The notes: a model not told the origin generated them from the letters alone. 64,000 bases of DNA from Paenibacillus athensensis (GCF_004514475.2 NZ_MYFO02000012.1:1-64000), one strand, 5' to 3'. Counted from the stretch's first letter, positions 34,194-43,815 are shown. A program made the numbers and translations.

Positions 34194-35141
34194 ATGGATG
34201 GATGGGAAATCGTGTTTTCCGAAAAGGAGGACATACAGGCGCAGGCATTCAGCCGCCAGATCGGAGCTGAGCTTCAGCTTTTACATATCGAGCAGAATCA
34301 GGTAGAGATCAGGGTCGAGCTGCAGCCGCGTTATGCGGTCGTGCGGTGCAAGCTGGCTGCAGGCGGCGCGGCGCAGGAACCGGAGGCGTCAACCGGGCTG
34401 AAGGGAGCTGTGGGCTCAGCGCTCGCCGGCTATATACTGGAGGAAAAAGAACCGCTGCTCTTGCGCGAGCTGGTCAAGCGGGAGTACCGCTTCGACAAGC
34501 CGGAGGAGCAGGAGCAAATCGTCGGCTACTGCCGCCAGCTGCTGTATGGCCAAGGGGAAGAGCCGGAGATAACGGCGGACGAGGCCCGGCAAAGCGAATC
34601 GCGCAGAAAGGGCAAGCTGGCCCTGCAAATTTCCGCTTATATGGAGCAGTCGCAGTTGGTGATCATCGACGGAGTCATGCGGTTCCGCCTGCCGGATTAT
34701 ATGGAGGAGCTGCGGGAAGTCGCAGAATATGCGATCGACGAGTTTATGATGGATAAGCAATACCAGGAATTCATCTCGCTGCTGCAATATTTCGTTTATA
34801 TTCAGGATGCGAAAATTCCGGCGGCGCATTTGATCCACAAAGGCGGTCATGAATTTATGATTCTGAACGACCGGATGGAGCAAATCGACGCCAATGAGTT
34901 CGATGCGACCTTTAAGCTTGAAGTGCTGGACAAGGACATCAATTTCGAGGATATGATCGTCAGTACCTTGATTACGGTGTCGCCGGCAACGATTTATATT
35001 CACACGCGCGAGCCCGAAATGCCGGTAATCAAAACGATTACGCAAATTTTTGAAGACCGGACGACGCTGTGCGGCTACTGCCGGACCTGCAGCGGTTATT
35101 TGGGCGACGGCGATTTCAAGCAGGATCAATTGTCTCCTTGA
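34194..35141 (+). CDS. ytxC: Sporulation protein YtxC-like
   Basis: The 315-residue protein matches the YtxC family: DGVMRFRLPDYMEELREVAEYAIDEF ... YQEFISLLQYFVYIQ ... RTTLCGYC near the end. YtxC is a sporulation-associated protein of unknown biochemical role; B. subtilis mutants were reported from sporulation screens. The true start is ATG 34194, behind AAGGGGTGGG, rather than the much longer frame that opens at 34062. Its TGA overlaps the -35 box of the thrS promoter. Four cysteines occur in the C-terminal CGYCRTC region. Confidence 0.78.
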   Translation: MDGWEIVFSEKEDIQAQAFSRQIGAELQLLHIEQNQVEIRVELQPRYAVVRCKLAAGGAAQEPEASTGLKGAVGSALAGYILEEKEPLLLRELVKREYRFDKPEEQEQIVGYCRQLLYGQGEEPEITADEARQSESRRKGKLALQISAYMEQSQLVIIDGVMRFRLPDYMEELREVAEYAIDEFMMDKQYQEFISLLQYFVYIQDAKIPAAHLIHKGGHEFMILNDRMEQIDANEFDATFKLEVLDKDINFEDMIVSTLITVSPATIYIHTREPEMPVIKTITQIFEDRTTLCGYCRTCSGYLGDGDFKQDQLSP

Positions 35142-35166
35142 CCTTGAGGCCGACCGACTTTATAAT
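35138..35166 (+). promoter_or_regulatory. Sigma-A promoter of thrS
   Basis: TTGACC (35138-35143), 17-base spacer, TATAAT (35161-35166). The -35 overlaps the ytxC stop codon. Confidence 0.85.
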
Positions 35167-35174
35167 AGATTTCG

Positions 35175-35475
35175 AAAGGCGTTACAAGCAAAGACACGAA
35201 CGATTGACCCATTGCTGTCCAGAGAGAGGAGCCCCCGGCTGCAAGCTCCTTCGGCGAAGCCATCGTTTACCCCTTTGCAAGCCGTGCCGCTGAACCCGAA
35301 GGGCTGCGAAGAACCGCAGCGAAGATCGGCAGTAAGCGACGCCGGGACATTCCCGTTATCGAATGCTGATGAGGATTCGCAAGCTGCTGCCGGAGGCGGG
35401 GAGCGGGCGGATCGAACTAGGGTGGAACCACGAGATCAAGCGCACTCGTCCCTTTGGGATGTGTGTGCTTTTTTG
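35175..35475 (+). ncRNA. T-box leader of thrS
   Basis: The leader has the invariant T-box sequence AGGGTGGAACCACG (35419-35432), with TGGA for pairing to the tRNA acceptor end, and a terminator made of AGCGCACTCGTCCC with GGGATGTGTGTGCT (35439-35469) plus a T run. AGAGAGG near 35221 is the usual leader start of Stem I. ACC triplets at 35313-35315 and at 35294-35296 are candidates for the specifier codon of tRNA-Thr; I cannot decide between them by eye. Uncharged tRNA-Thr should allow read-through into thrS. Confidence 0.9.
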
Positions 35476-35510
35476 CATTTTCATTCGTTTACCTACGAGG
35501 AGGAGTTCAC

Positions 35511-37445
35511 ATGGTAGTACAAATCAAGCTGCCCGACGGCGCGATCCGCGAATATGCGGTCGGCACAACGGTTGAACAGGTCGCGGAATCGATCTCTCCG
35601 GGACTGAAAAAAAACGCGATTGCCGGCAAGGTGAACGGCAAGCCGGTCGATCTGACCTTCGCGCTGGAGCAAGACGCCGACGTGGAAATTTTGACCGTGG
35701 ATTCGGAAGCCGGGCTGGAAGTCTATCGGCACAGCACAGCGCATCTGATGGCACAGGCCATCAAGCGCATTTACGGGCAAAAAGCCGTGAAGCTCGGGAT
35801 CGGTCCGGTGATCGAAGACGGCTTCTATTACGATATCGATCTGGAAACGCCGCTTAACCCTGAAGATTTGACCAAAATTGAAAAGGAAATGGAGCGCATC
35901 GTGCAGGAGAATCTGCCGATTGTACGCCGCGTCGTCAGCCGCGAGGACGCTTTGACGATTTTCGGCGAGCTGGAGGACCCGCTCAAGCTGGAGCTGATTC
36001 GTGATTTGCCGGAGGATTCCGTCATTACGATCTACGATCAAGGCGAATTTTTCGACCTGTGCCGCGGTCCGCATTTGCCGTCAACAGGCCGAATCAAGGC
36101 GTTCAAGCTGCTCAGCGTAGCCGGCGCCTACTGGCGCGGCGATTCCAAAAATAAAATGCTGCAGCGCATTTACGGAACGGCCTTCCCGAAAAAAGCCCAA
36201 TTGGACGAGCACTTGCATCTGCTGGAGGAAGCAAAGAAACGCGATCACCGCAAGCTGGGCAGGGAATTGAAAATGTTCACCTTCTCCCGCGAGGTCGGTC
36301 AGGGCTTGCCGCTGTGGCTGCCGCACGGCGCAACCGTACGCCGCACGATGGAGCGCTACATCGTCGATCTGGAGGAGCGTTTGGGCTACCAGCACGTGTA
36401 CACGCCGGTGCTCGCCAACGTCGAGCTTTACAAAACCTCCGGCCACTGGGATCACTACCATGAAGACATGTTCCCGAAGATGGTGCTGGACAACGAGGAG
36501 CTGGTGCTCCGTCCGATGAACTGCCCGCATCATATGATGGTGTACAAAAGCGATATGCGCAGCTACCGCGACCTGCCGGTTCGCGTGGCCGAGCTGGGCA
36601 CGATGCATCGCTACGAAATGTCCGGCGCGCTCACCGGCTTGCACCGTGTGCGGGCGATGACACTGAACGACGCGCACATTTTCTGCCGTCCGGACCAGAT
36701 TAAAGAAGAGTTCTCGCGTGTCATTAAGCTGATCCGCCAGGTGTACGAGGATTTCGGCATCACCGACTACCGCTTCCGCTTGTCGTATCGCGATCCCAAG
36801 GATACCGAGAAATATTTCCCGGACGATGCGATGTGGGAAATGTCGCAGCGTATGCTGCGCGAGGTCGTCGAGGAACTGGGGCTACCGTTCTACGAGGCGG
36901 AAGGCGAAGCGGCGTTCTACGGGCCGAAGCTGGACGTCCAGATCAAGACGGCGCTGAAAAAAGAAGAAACGCTGTCCACTGCGCAGCTCGATTTCCTGCT
37001 GCCTGAGCGGTTCCAGTTGGAATACATCGGCGAAGACGGACAAAAGCATCGTCCGGTCGTCATTCACCGCGGCATCATCTCCACAATGGAGCGTATGACA
37101 GCGTTCCTGCTGGAGAACTTCGCCGGCGCGCTGCCGACCTGGCTGATGCCGGTGCAGGCCAAGGTAATCCCGGTATCGCCATCTTACGAGGCGTATTCCA
37201 ATGAAGTGACCGAGCGTCTGCGGCTCGCCGGCGTCCGCGTCGAAGCCGATAACCGCAATGAAAAGCTCGGCTACAAGATCCGCGAGGCGCAGCTGGAAAA
37301 AATTCCGTACATGCTCGTCGTCGGCGAAAGCGAAATGAACGGCGGCACGCTGTCGGTGCGCAAGCGCGGTCAGGGCGATCTTGGCGTCCATCCGGTCGAT
37401 GAAGTGCTCGCGATGATCAATGAAGAAATCCGCAGCAAAAAATAG
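35511..37445 (+). CDS. thrS: Threonyl-tRNA synthetase
   Basis: The 644-residue class II synthetase has an N-terminal TGS domain (about 1-62), the editing domain with its zinc/His motif [16 protein letters not shown], the catalytic core with MNCPHHM (Cys of the zinc site), [10 protein letters not shown] and DAHIFCRP, and the anticodon-binding domain at the end. It charges tRNA-Thr. ATG 35511 has GAGGAGGAG before it and follows the T-box terminator; the earlier in-frame start at 35454 lies inside that terminator. Confidence 0.96.
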   Translation: MVVQIKLPDGAIREYAVGTTVEQVAESISPGLKKNAIAGKVNGKPVDLTFALEQDADVEILTVDSEAGLEVYRHSTAHLMAQAIKRIYGQKAVKLGIGPVIEDGFYYDIDLETPLNPEDLTKIEKEMERIVQENLPIVRRVVSREDALTIFGELEDPLKLELIRDLPEDSVITIYDQGEFFDLCRGPHLPSTGRIKAFKLLSVAGAYWRGDSKNKMLQRIYGTAFPKKAQLDEHLHLLEEAKKRDHRKLGRELKMFTFSREVGQGLPLWLPHGATVRRTMERYIVDLEERLGYQHVYTPVLANVELYKTSGHWDHYHEDMFPKMVLDNEELVLRPMNCPHHMMVYKSDMRSYRDLPVRVAELGTMHRYEMSGALTGLHRVRAMTLNDAHIFCRPDQIKEEFSRVIKLIRQVYEDFGITDYRFRLSYRDPKDTEKYFPDDAMWEMSQRMLREVVEELGLPFYEAEGEAAFYGPKLDVQIKTALKKEETLSTAQLDFLLPERFQLEYIGEDGQKHRPVVIHRGIISTMERMTAFLLENFAGALPTWLMPVQAKVIPVSPSYEAYSNEVTERLRLAGVRVEADNRNEKLGYKIREAQLEKIPYMLVVGESEMNGGTLSVRKRGQGDLGVHPVDEVLAMINEEIRSKK

Positions 37446-37492
37446 CTTGACCGCTTATCTGCCGGTGTCGACGCATGTCGGACGGCGGCAGC

Positions 37493-37537
37493 AAAAGACC
37501 TTATCCTGCACATCGTGGCGGATAAGGTCTTTTTTTG
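37493..37537. terminator. Terminator of thrS, facing the MerR operon
   Basis: AAAAGACCTTATCC pairs with GGATAAGGTCTTTTT around a 13-base loop. It lies between convergent transcripts. Confidence 0.9.
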
Positions 37538-37556
37538 CTGTGGCCAAGTCATGAAG

Positions 37557-38015
37557 CTACCGAGAGCGATCTGCCGCCAATTCGGCCAGCAGCTCACCTA
37601 GCCGGTCAAGATTTTGCTCGTTGCCTTCTATACAATAGGGCTTGGCTTGTTCAAAAGCCTTCTTGAGCTTGAAGTGCTGGCTGAAAATCACTTGGGTGCC
37701 GCCTTCGACGGTTTGCAGTGTGGCCGTGACCCGGAATTGATGGCCGACCAGATGGTCAAGCACAACGCACTCCAACGGCCTCAGCTCGACGAATTCGCTC
37801 AGGTTCGGATAATCCGTGCCGTCCGGTCCGTGCATCGTGTAGCGCCATGTGCCGCCCGGCCGCATCTCGCATTCGTGAAACGTATTTCGAAAGCCTTGCG
37901 GCCCCCACCAGCGCGCGAGCAGCTCGGGGGTTGTCCACGCTTCATACACCAGCTCGCGGGGAACCGGATATTCGCGGACGGCGATCAGTTCGTTTTCACG
38001 TGCGGTCGGAATCAT
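37557..38015 (-). CDS. SRPBCC (AHSA1/START-like) protein 2
   Basis: The 152-residue protein is of the activator-of-Hsp90-ATPase-like (AHSA1) SRPBCC type: YEAWTTPELLARWWGPQGF, HGPDGTDYPN, then a C-terminal helix EGNEQNLDRLGELLAEL. It starts at 38015, overlapping the stop of the upstream gene by 4 bases (ATGA). These folds bind hydrophobic ligands in a deep cavity. It has the AxxWW motif common to small bacterial AHSA1 proteins controlled by ArsR or MerR regulators. Its ligand is unknown. Confidence 0.82.
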   Translation of the reverse strand: MIPTARENELIAVREYPVPRELVYEAWTTPELLARWWGPQGFRNTFHECEMRPGGTWRYTMHGPDGTDYPNLSEFVELRPLECVVLDHLVGHQFRVTATLQTVEGGTQVIFSQHFKLKKAFEQAKPYCIEGNEQNLDRLGELLAELAADRSR

Positions 38016-38458
38016 TGACCTGCCTCCTCCAGCGCCTTGCCAAGCCCGTCCAGCAGCGCATTTGTTCCGTGTTCGCGAATTTCCGGCGTATCGTGCCCGT
38101 CGAAGAATGCGCCTTGCTCCGTAATAATCAGTTTGGTGCCGCCCTGCGTTGGAATCAGCTCAACCGTTGCAATCGATACCGACAAACGCGTATCGCCCAT
38201 ATCTAGAGAATACGTGTAGACGATGCGCTGCTCAGGGATAATGTCGATGTAGCTGGCTTCAAAAGTAAATACCGGCCCCTCCGGCGGTCCGCCGCTGCTC
38301 CGCTCTTGTCCGCCGACGCGAAACTCGAAGATGTCCGGCTTGGTGAACCATTTCCCCTTGGCAGCCGGGTCGGACCAGGCTTGATAGACGCGCTGCGGGG
38401 TAGCCGCATAGGTGCGCTCGACAACAAAGGTCGCGTGTTTGACAAATCGTTCGTTCAT
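38012..38458 (-). CDS. SRPBCC (AHSA1/START-like) protein 1
   Basis: The 148-residue paralogue has FVVERTYAATPQRVYQAWSD, KGKWF, and a C-terminal EHGTNALLDGLGKALEEAG helix. It overlaps MerR upstream and its sister downstream by 4 bases each, so all three are translated as a unit. It shares the fold but only modest identity with its partner, so two different ligands are possible. The KWF replaces the RWWGP of the sister protein. Confidence 0.82.
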   Translation of the reverse strand: MNERFVKHATFVVERTYAATPQRVYQAWSDPAAKGKWFTKPDIFEFRVGGQERSSGGPPEGPVFTFEASYIDIIPEQRIVYTYSLDMGDTRLSVSIATVELIPTQGGTKLIITEQGAFFDGHDTPEIREHGTNALLDGLGKALEEAGQ

Positions 38459-38964
38459 GGTGATTCCTCCTCGTTATTCAATCCGTTTACATTCTTTTGT
38501 GCTAAAAGCTCGCCCAGCCGATCCAGATGCTGTGCCCATGTTGTTTGCCGCTCGATAAACGGCTTGACGAATTCGGTTTTCATCGTCTGCAGCAGCGCGG
38601 TGAAATCTTCTACGCTGGGCGGGTGATCCCCCTGCATATGCTTGACCACATGCCCGAGCTGCTCCAGCAGCGTTTGCTGCTGACGAATGTGTTGTTTAAT
38701 CCGGTCCATTTGCATGTACATCACGTCAAGCGGACTGATTTGCCCTCCGTCCAGCACCGCTTTCACTTCCTCCAGCGATAACCCCAGCTCCTTCAACGAT
38801 AAAATCTGATGCAGCCGCGGCAAGTCCGACTCATGGTACAGCCGGTGGCCGGAGTCTGACTGACCGGACGGAGAAAACAAGCCGATCTGGTCGTAAAAAT
38901 GCAGCGTGCGAATGGTAAGCCCCGTCAGCTTGGCGATATCTCCGACCTTCCAATAAGGTTTCAT
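38455..38964 (-). CDS. MerR family regulator (TipA/BmrR-like)
   Basis: The 169-residue protein has the MerR winged helix (YWKVGDIAKLTGLTIRTLHFYD), the wing (SGHRLYHESDLPRLHQI) and a dimer coiled coil (about 75-110: LDVMYMQMDRIKQHIRQQQ). There is no cysteine for metal sensing in the sequence, so a small-molecule or TipA-like role is more likely. It heads an operon with two START-like proteins and is read from its own 19-bp-spacer promoter at 39007-39037, which implies autoregulation. Confidence 0.88.
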   Translation of the reverse strand: MKPYWKVGDIAKLTGLTIRTLHFYDQIGLFSPSGQSDSGHRLYHESDLPRLHQILSLKELGLSLEEVKAVLDGGQISPLDVMYMQMDRIKQHIRQQQTLLEQLGHVVKHMQGDHPPSVEDFTALLQTMKTEFVKPFIERQTTWAQHLDRLGELLAQKNVNGLNNEEESP

Positions 38965-39006
38965 AATCAGCTCCTTTCCAGACGCGAGTCATGTGCCGGT
39001 AATTGC

Positions 39007-39037
39007 ATTGTAACACCTAACGTTACGTGAGGTGCAA
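39007..39037 (-). promoter_or_regulatory. MerR-type promoter and operator
   Basis: On the minus strand TTGCAC (39032-39037), a 19-base spacer and TACAAT (39007-39012). A near-perfect dyad, CACCT ... AGGTG with ACG/CGT inside, spans 39014-39034, between the two boxes. The 19-base spacer is the hallmark of MerR-activated promoters. Confidence 0.82.
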
Positions 39038-39249
39038 GCGGAAAGTTGCAGCGGTTTTTAGTTGCCACTGGCAGCAGATCTGTCGCCGCTCAAAGCCAAC
39101 TCGGCAACTGCCGCTGATGGCTGCTGATTCGGGGTGGGCGCATAAAGCGGAGCCCAATTGGTCATCCTAATCTATGGGTCTATCTGCGCAGCAGGTATGA
39201 GATCTATCAAAACTGGACAACCTTCAGTAGTAGGGGGAGGTATCGAAAC

Positions 39250-39963
39250 ATGACTTTTTCAGAGTGGTTCAGCCAAACGAAGTGGTTCAGCATGCTTATG
39301 ACTGTAAATCTACTATTTGCTTTTTGGGGGCAAGAGGAGGTCCAGCTCGAAGATTCGCAGCCGACTTCCGTCAGCGAGCAAGCCGTTGTTTACGGTCCTG
39401 CTTACCGGCCTGCCCACAGTCCCGCGCCTGTCGCAAGCGTTCAAGCCCAGCCGTCGCCGCAACCTGCGCCTTACGTGCAGCCGTCTATAGAACCAACGTT
39501 CAACCACCAGCAGCAAGCGACCAACTACAAGTTCATTCCGCGGCTTAGCGACGATTTGTCGAAGTACAAGGCGGTAGAAGTGATTGCGACCGGCTATTCG
39601 CCGGGCAAGGAGTCGACAGGCAAAAATCCGGGCGACCCCGAGTACGGCATCACCTATTCGGGCATCAAGGTCAAGCGCGACGACAAGGCGCTTTCGACGA
39701 TCGCCGCCGATCCGGACGTTTTTCCGCTCGGTACGGTTTTGTTCATTCCGGGCTACGGCTACGGCGTTGTCGCCGATATCGGGAGTGCGATCAAGGGCCG
39801 GAAAATCGATCTTTATTTCGACACGAAGGATCAAGTGTACAAGGAATGGGGCAAGAAAACGGTCAAGGTCTTTGTTGTCAAAAAAGGAACCGGCAAAAAG
39901 GTCACCGAAGACAGCTGGCGTCAGCTGGTGGAAGAAATCGTCGCCGCCGTTCCGGCCATTTAG
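39250..39963 (+). CDS. 3D-domain protein (stationary-phase / resuscitation-like)
   Basis: The 237-residue protein has a short hydrophobic N-terminus ([15 protein letters not shown]), a Pro/Gln-rich linker (about 45-90) and a C-terminal 3D domain with [36 protein letters not shown] and the third Asp in [11 protein letters not shown]. 3D domains occur in secreted lytic transglycosylase-like proteins (Sps, YocH/YuiC) that cut peptidoglycan. The N-terminus looks like an uncleaved anchor or a short signal. A GGGGGAGG site lies before the ATG. Confidence 0.85.
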   Translation: MTFSEWFSQTKWFSMLMTVNLLFAFWGQEEVQLEDSQPTSVSEQAVVYGPAYRPAHSPAPVASVQAQPSPQPAPYVQPSIEPTFNHQQQATNYKFIPRLSDDLSKYKAVEVIATGYSPGKESTGKNPGDPEYGITYSGIKVKRDDKALSTIAADPDVFPLGTVLFIPGYGYGVVADIGSAIKGRKIDLYFDTKDQVYKEWGKKTVKVFVVKKGTGKKVTEDSWRQLVEEIVAAVPAI

Positions 39964-40030
39964 CCTGAAATTTCCTACATAACCTTCTCTGCCTGCGGTC
40001 ATAATAACCATTGCAGGGGAGGTGATGGAC

Positions 40031-40141
40031 ATGGCGAAAAACAAAAACAAAAAAGCGAATCAGGACGTAGAATTCGCGAGCGAAACATCTGTACCTAACA
40101 AAAAGCAACAGCAATCGACTTCCGAAACGGAAAACAAATAA
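40031..40141 (+). CDS. sspE: Gamma-type small acid-soluble spore protein
   Basis: The 36-residue protein is Asn/Lys/Gln/Ser-rich and contains VEFASETSVPNKKQQQS. EFASET is the hallmark of gamma-type SASP (SspE), an amino-acid store in the spore core that is broken down in germination. ATG 40031 is 6 bases after GGGGAGGTGATGGAC and is the better start than the in-frame ATG at 40025. It should be read only in the forespore. A terminator follows at 40167. The name is by family motif. Confidence 0.75.
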   Translation: MAKNKNKKANQDVEFASETSVPNKKQQQSTSETENK

Positions 40142-40166
40142 GTTTGACCCAGCAAACATAAGCGTA

Positions 40167-40194
40167 AAGGAGAGACAAGCGTCTCTCTTTTTTT
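40167..40194 (+). terminator. Terminator of the SASP gene
   Basis: GAGAGAC pairs with GTCTCTC around AAGC, then TTTTTTT. Confidence 0.85.
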
Positions 40195-40279
40195 GTGCCC
40201 TTCTCTTCTCAACGGCTGATTTATTAGCTATAATGTAACAAAAACTAACACTAGCATAGCCAGTGGGAGGAGCATGGAG

Positions 40280-41803
40280 ATGAGTGTAAGGTTTGAAAGA
40301 AAACGCGCAGCTCTGTTCTACGGAATGGTTGGGCTTGGCATTGTAGTAAGCGCAATAGCTGTTTGGCTGCCCTACCGCGCATTTGCGGCTGCCATATTGG
40401 CTGTTTTTTTGTTTATCGCCTTATTTGCCCGATTGTCGGTTCGGTCAGCCGCGGCGGCGGAAGAGGAACGGCAGCAGCAGGAAACGATTCGCACGTTTGT
40501 TCAGGAGTCGCAGGTTGTCGCTGACCGGCTGGCGGCTGCCGTGGAAGAGGTCAATCGCTCGATCAGCGAGCTGACATGGATTGCCGACGCTTCGATTCAA
40601 AGCGAGGAGGAGTTGAAGGCGCGCAGCAATCAAGCGGTCGGCCAGCTGCAGGAGGCGTTCGCGGCCATTCAGCAGGTCGCCGCTGCAGCCGACCAGATTC
40701 TTGACTCTTCGCTGCATATGCACCGGGAGAGCGAACAAACCAAGGATACCGTGGTTGATGTGTGCAAATCGCTGAACGCCACCGACGCGGTGATGAATGA
40801 GCTGCATACGAACAACGACATCATGCAGAAGAAAATTCAAGAGCTTACATCGCATACCTCCAAGATCGAAGAAATTAACAGCTTTATCGCCGAGGTCGTC
40901 AATCAGACGTCGCTGCTGGCGCTGAACGCATCGATTGAAGCGGCGCGGGCCGGCGAGCAGGGACGCGGTTTTTCCGTCGTGGCCCAGGAAATCAAGAAGC
41001 TGGCTACGCAAAGCCATGAGGCGGTGACGCGTTCCTCGGAAATTTTGTCGGCGATTGAAAGCGGCGTTGCTCAGGTCGTCGAAGCGGTTGTGGAAGAGAA
41101 GAAATCGGTGGCGCTGGGCATCGAGGAAATGAAAGTGATCAAGGATAAGATCGATACCATCTTTTCACTGATCGTGCATGTGAACAATCTGGTGTCGGGA
41201 ACGACTAATTCGACCAAGCAGCAATCGGCGCTCGTCTCCGACTCAACCGGGTCGCTCGGACACGTCGTTGAGCTGATGAACGACACGATGAGCAGCGTCG
41301 AGCAAACGCTGGGCCAAATGAAGCAGCAGCGCCGGGAAATCGCCATGCTGCAGAAGATTAACCGCAACCTTGACCGCTCCTCCTCCGAGCTGATCGCGGC
41401 CATTTCCGCAGTCGGTTTGCACAAAGGTGAAAGCACGATCAACGTGAACCTGAACGAAATGAAGCAGTTGCTCAGCTCCATTGTACTATTAGCTGACATA
41501 CGGACCTTGGATGAAGAGAAGCACACCATGCAACTCACGTCAGCTTTGCAGAAAACAGCGGGAATTGAAGCGATCTGGTCCAATCGGGCAGATGGAACGT
41601 TCGTCTTTTCGCTGCCGGAGGCCGGTTTGGTGAACGGTAAAGGGCGTGAATGGTGGAAAAAAGCGATGGCAGGCGAATTGTTCGTTTCCGAGCAATACGT
41701 GTCAGCTATTACGAAAAAGCCTTGCGTAACCTTGTCCAAGGCGATTTTGGACGACAAGGGCAGTCCGATTGGCGTGGTCGGCATCGATTTAATGTTAAAA
41801 TAG
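40280..41803 (+). CDS. Methyl-accepting chemotaxis-type protein with C-terminal Cache-like domain
   Basis: The 507-residue protein has two closely spaced membrane helices (about 10-52) with almost no extracellular part, a coiled-coil signal domain with the receptor tip [31 protein letters not shown] split here as [12 protein letters not shown] and [14 protein letters not shown], and after it a Cache/PAS-like domain (about 405-507: [40 protein letters not shown]). The sensor is thus cytoplasmic and C-terminal. It should signal through CheA/CheW. ATG 40280 is 9 bases after GGGAGG; the ATG at 40274 is too close. Confidence 0.85.
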   Translation: MSVRFERKRAALFYGMVGLGIVVSAIAVWLPYRAFAAAILAVFLFIALFARLSVRSAAAAEEERQQQETIRTFVQESQVVADRLAAAVEEVNRSISELTWIADASIQSEEELKARSNQAVGQLQEAFAAIQQVAAAADQILDSSLHMHRESEQTKDTVVDVCKSLNATDAVMNELHTNNDIMQKKIQELTSHTSKIEEINSFIAEVVNQTSLLALNASIEAARAGEQGRGFSVVAQEIKKLATQSHEAVTRSSEILSAIESGVAQVVEAVVEEKKSVALGIEEMKVIKDKIDTIFSLIVHVNNLVSGTTNSTKQQSALVSDSTGSLGHVVELMNDTMSSVEQTLGQMKQQRREIAMLQKINRNLDRSSSELIAAISAVGLHKGESTINVNLNEMKQLLSSIVLLADIRTLDEEKHTMQLTSALQKTAGIEAIWSNRADGTFVFSLPEAGLVNGKGREWWKKAMAGELFVSEQYVSAITKKPCVTLSKAILDDKGSPIGVVGIDLMLK

Positions 41804-41881
41804 GAGTTCTCAAAACACGAATTATAGTGTAAAATATAATTATTGTAATGAATGTTAACACGGGGAGATAGGTGAGTTGTC

Positions 41882-42259
41882 ATGTTGAACGCTTTGCTAT
41901 CGAACGGACATCCTCAGGGCAAGCCGAGGAAAGCCGCTGATGTGTTCCCATTTCTGGAAGCTTACATTGCTCGCAAGGAGCAGCAGGCTGCTGAGATCGA
42001 GCAGGTGGTGGAACGCTACGAGATCAAGAGAATGAAGGAAGAACGCGCGTATCAGTCCATGTCGCCGCTGCGCCGCATGCTGACCGGGAAGAAGCCGGAT
42101 CATCATCTGGCCGTGGAATATATTCATTATGTCAAGAAGCCGATGGAGCAGGTCAAGAAGCTGCGCGCCGAGATTGAGCAGGCCCGTGTCATTTTGAACG
42201 AATCCAAGCTGAGCGATGTCATTTCGGTACCCGCCGAGATTGAACAGGAAATGAACTGA
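41882..42259 (+). CDS. Conserved hypothetical protein
   Basis: The 125-residue protein is helix-rich and highly charged (ARKEQQAAEIEQVVERYEIK, SPLRRMLTGKKPDHHLAVEYIHYVKK) with no signal peptide, membrane segment or cysteine. I do not recognise the family. It is 78 bp downstream of the chemoreceptor gene with its own possible AT-rich promoter (TATAAT-like at about 41835). AGATAGGTGAG precedes the ATG and a terminator follows. Confidence 0.7.
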   Translation: MLNALLSNGHPQGKPRKAADVFPFLEAYIARKEQQAAEIEQVVERYEIKRMKEERAYQSMSPLRRMLTGKKPDHHLAVEYIHYVKKPMEQVKKLRAEIEQARVILNESKLSDVISVPAEIEQEMN

Positions 42260-42266
42260 ACTTGTA

Positions 42267-42305
42267 AAAGCTGCCCGATGCCGTGTGACGGTGCCGGGCT
42301 TTTTG
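42267..42305 (+). terminator. Terminator of the hypothetical gene
   Basis: GCCCG pairs with CGGGC and CCG with CGG, in an AGCTGCCCGATGCCG ... CGGTGCCGGGCT hairpin, then TTTTT. Confidence 0.75.
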
Positions 42306-42406
42306 CCGTTGGCCGGAGACCGGAGTTTACGCGACTCCTGAAGCGGCCGATCCGGCTGCGGTGCTCTGCTGCGATTGTGGCGCGCGATGTCAAACGGATT
42401 TCATGC

Positions 42407-42450
42407 AAAAGCTCCCTGCCGTTTGTCGAATGACAAGCTACAGGGAGCTT
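42407..42450 (-). terminator. Terminator of amt
   Basis: AAGCTCCCTG pairs with CAGGGAGCTT around an inner GTC/GAC stem. On the minus strand it ends in TTTTGCATGA. Confidence 0.8.
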
Positions 42451-42480
42451 CTTCGTTGTAGATAGACGTACAGATGGATG

Positions 42481-43773
42481 TTAGTTATTGCTGTTTTTCA
42501 ATTGACCGAGGTCGAGGAACCCATCTTCCTGGCTATATGCAGGCACGCCGTGAATGCCGACATCGAGTCCGACAAGCTCTTCGTCGCGGCTGACGCGTAA
42601 CGGAACGATCAGGTTGATCAGCTTGAGGAAGCCCCATGTCAGCGCGAAGCCCCAGATGCAAACAACGACCAGTCCAAGCGCTTGCACGCCGAGCAGGTGC
42701 CAGCCGCCGCCGTAGAATAGGCCGGACGTGCCTTCGCTGACGGCGTCAGGCTGGGCAAACAAGCCGACAGCAATCGTGCCGAGACTGCCGCTGATGCCGT
42801 GAACCGGGAAAGCGCCCACCGGATCGTCGATGCCTTTGGACTCCAGCAACTCAGTAGCATACACCATCGCAATGCCGCAAACGGCGCCGATGATGATAGC
42901 GGCGACATCGCTGACAAAGGCGCAGCCTGCGGTAATACCGACGAGACCGGCCAGCGAGCCGTTGATGACCATTGGCGGGTCGGCCTTGCGGTAGCGAAAC
43001 ATCGTGAACAGGATGCACGTTGCGCCGCCGGCTGCTGCTGCGAGCATGGTCGTGACGGCGATATGGCCGATCGAGCTGTTCGTGGCGCTGAGCGTGCTGC
43101 CTGAGTTGAAGCCGAACCAGCCGAACCAGAGAATGAACGCACCCACGGATGCGAGCGGCAGGTTGGACGGTGGAACGATATTGGCTGTGCCGTCCGGTGA
43201 AAATTTACCGATCCGCGGTCCGATGATCACGGCTGCCGCAAGCGCCGAGAAGCCGCCGAGCGCGTGGATGACGGCCGAGCCGGCAAAGTCGACCATGCCA
43301 AGCTTGCCGAGCCAGCCGCCGACAGCCCATACCCAATGGCCGGCAATCGGATAAATCAGCGCCGTCATGGCCACGGTATATAAGATGTAGGCGCGGAAAT
43401 TGATCCGTTCGGCGACTGCGCCGGAAACAATCGAAATGACAGCGATAACAAATGCGCATTGGAATAACCAGTACGTTTCATGCGAGATCGACAATTTGAT
43501 GTGTGTCAGGTCTCCTCCCATGAAAAAGCCGCTCGTGCCGATGAAGCCCCCTGCGTCCTTGCCATACATAAGTCCAAAGCCGACAAAATAAAAAATAAGT
43601 GCGCCGAAGGCAATGTCCACAAAGACCTTCATGATAATGCTGACGGCGTTTTTCTGCCGGACAAAACCTGCCTCCAGCAGCGCGAAGCCACCCTCCATCA
43701 GCAGGATCATCGCTGCGGTCAATACGACCCATATGGTGTCCAGACCGCTGGCGATTTGGTTCAAATCTGCCAT
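42481..43773 (-). CDS. amt: Ammonium transporter (Amt/NrgA)
   Basis: The 430-residue protein has about eleven membrane helices and Amt landmarks: ALLEAGFVRQKN, FIGTSGFF, HWVWAVGGWLGKLG, the HALGGFSALAAA pore His, FGWFGFNSGSTL and PVHGISGSLG. Amt carries NH4+/NH3 inward and is used under nitrogen limitation. ATG 43773 is 11 bases after AAGGAG on the minus strand; ATG 43782 is only two bases from it. No glnK/glnB gene is adjacent. Confidence 0.93.
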   Translation of the reverse strand: MADLNQIASGLDTIWVVLTAAMILLMEGGFALLEAGFVRQKNAVSIIMKVFVDIAFGALIFYFVGFGLMYGKDAGGFIGTSGFFMGGDLTHIKLSISHETYWLFQCAFVIAVISIVSGAVAERINFRAYILYTVAMTALIYPIAGHWVWAVGGWLGKLGMVDFAGSAVIHALGGFSALAAAVIIGPRIGKFSPDGTANIVPPSNLPLASVGAFILWFGWFGFNSGSTLSATNSSIGHIAVTTMLAAAAGGATCILFTMFRYRKADPPMVINGSLAGLVGITAGCAFVSDVAAIIIGAVCGIAMVYATELLESKGIDDPVGAFPVHGISGSLGTIAVGLFAQPDAVSEGTSGLFYGGGWHLLGVQALGLVVVCIWGFALTWGFLKLINLIVPLRVSRDEELVGLDVGIHGVPAYSQEDGFLDLGQLKNSNN

Positions 43774-43815
43774 GAAATTCATCTCTCCTTATCGTTCCTC
43801 GAGCCATTTGCCCCC

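Noticed and set aside
39038-39249. Search for a riboswitch or small RNA before the 3D-domain gene
   Set aside because: I saw no known riboswitch core, no strong hairpin with a T run and no clear promoter in this stretch.
42424-42430. TGTCGAA as a Spo0A box near amt
   Set aside because: It lies in the loop side of the amt terminator, far from any promoter.
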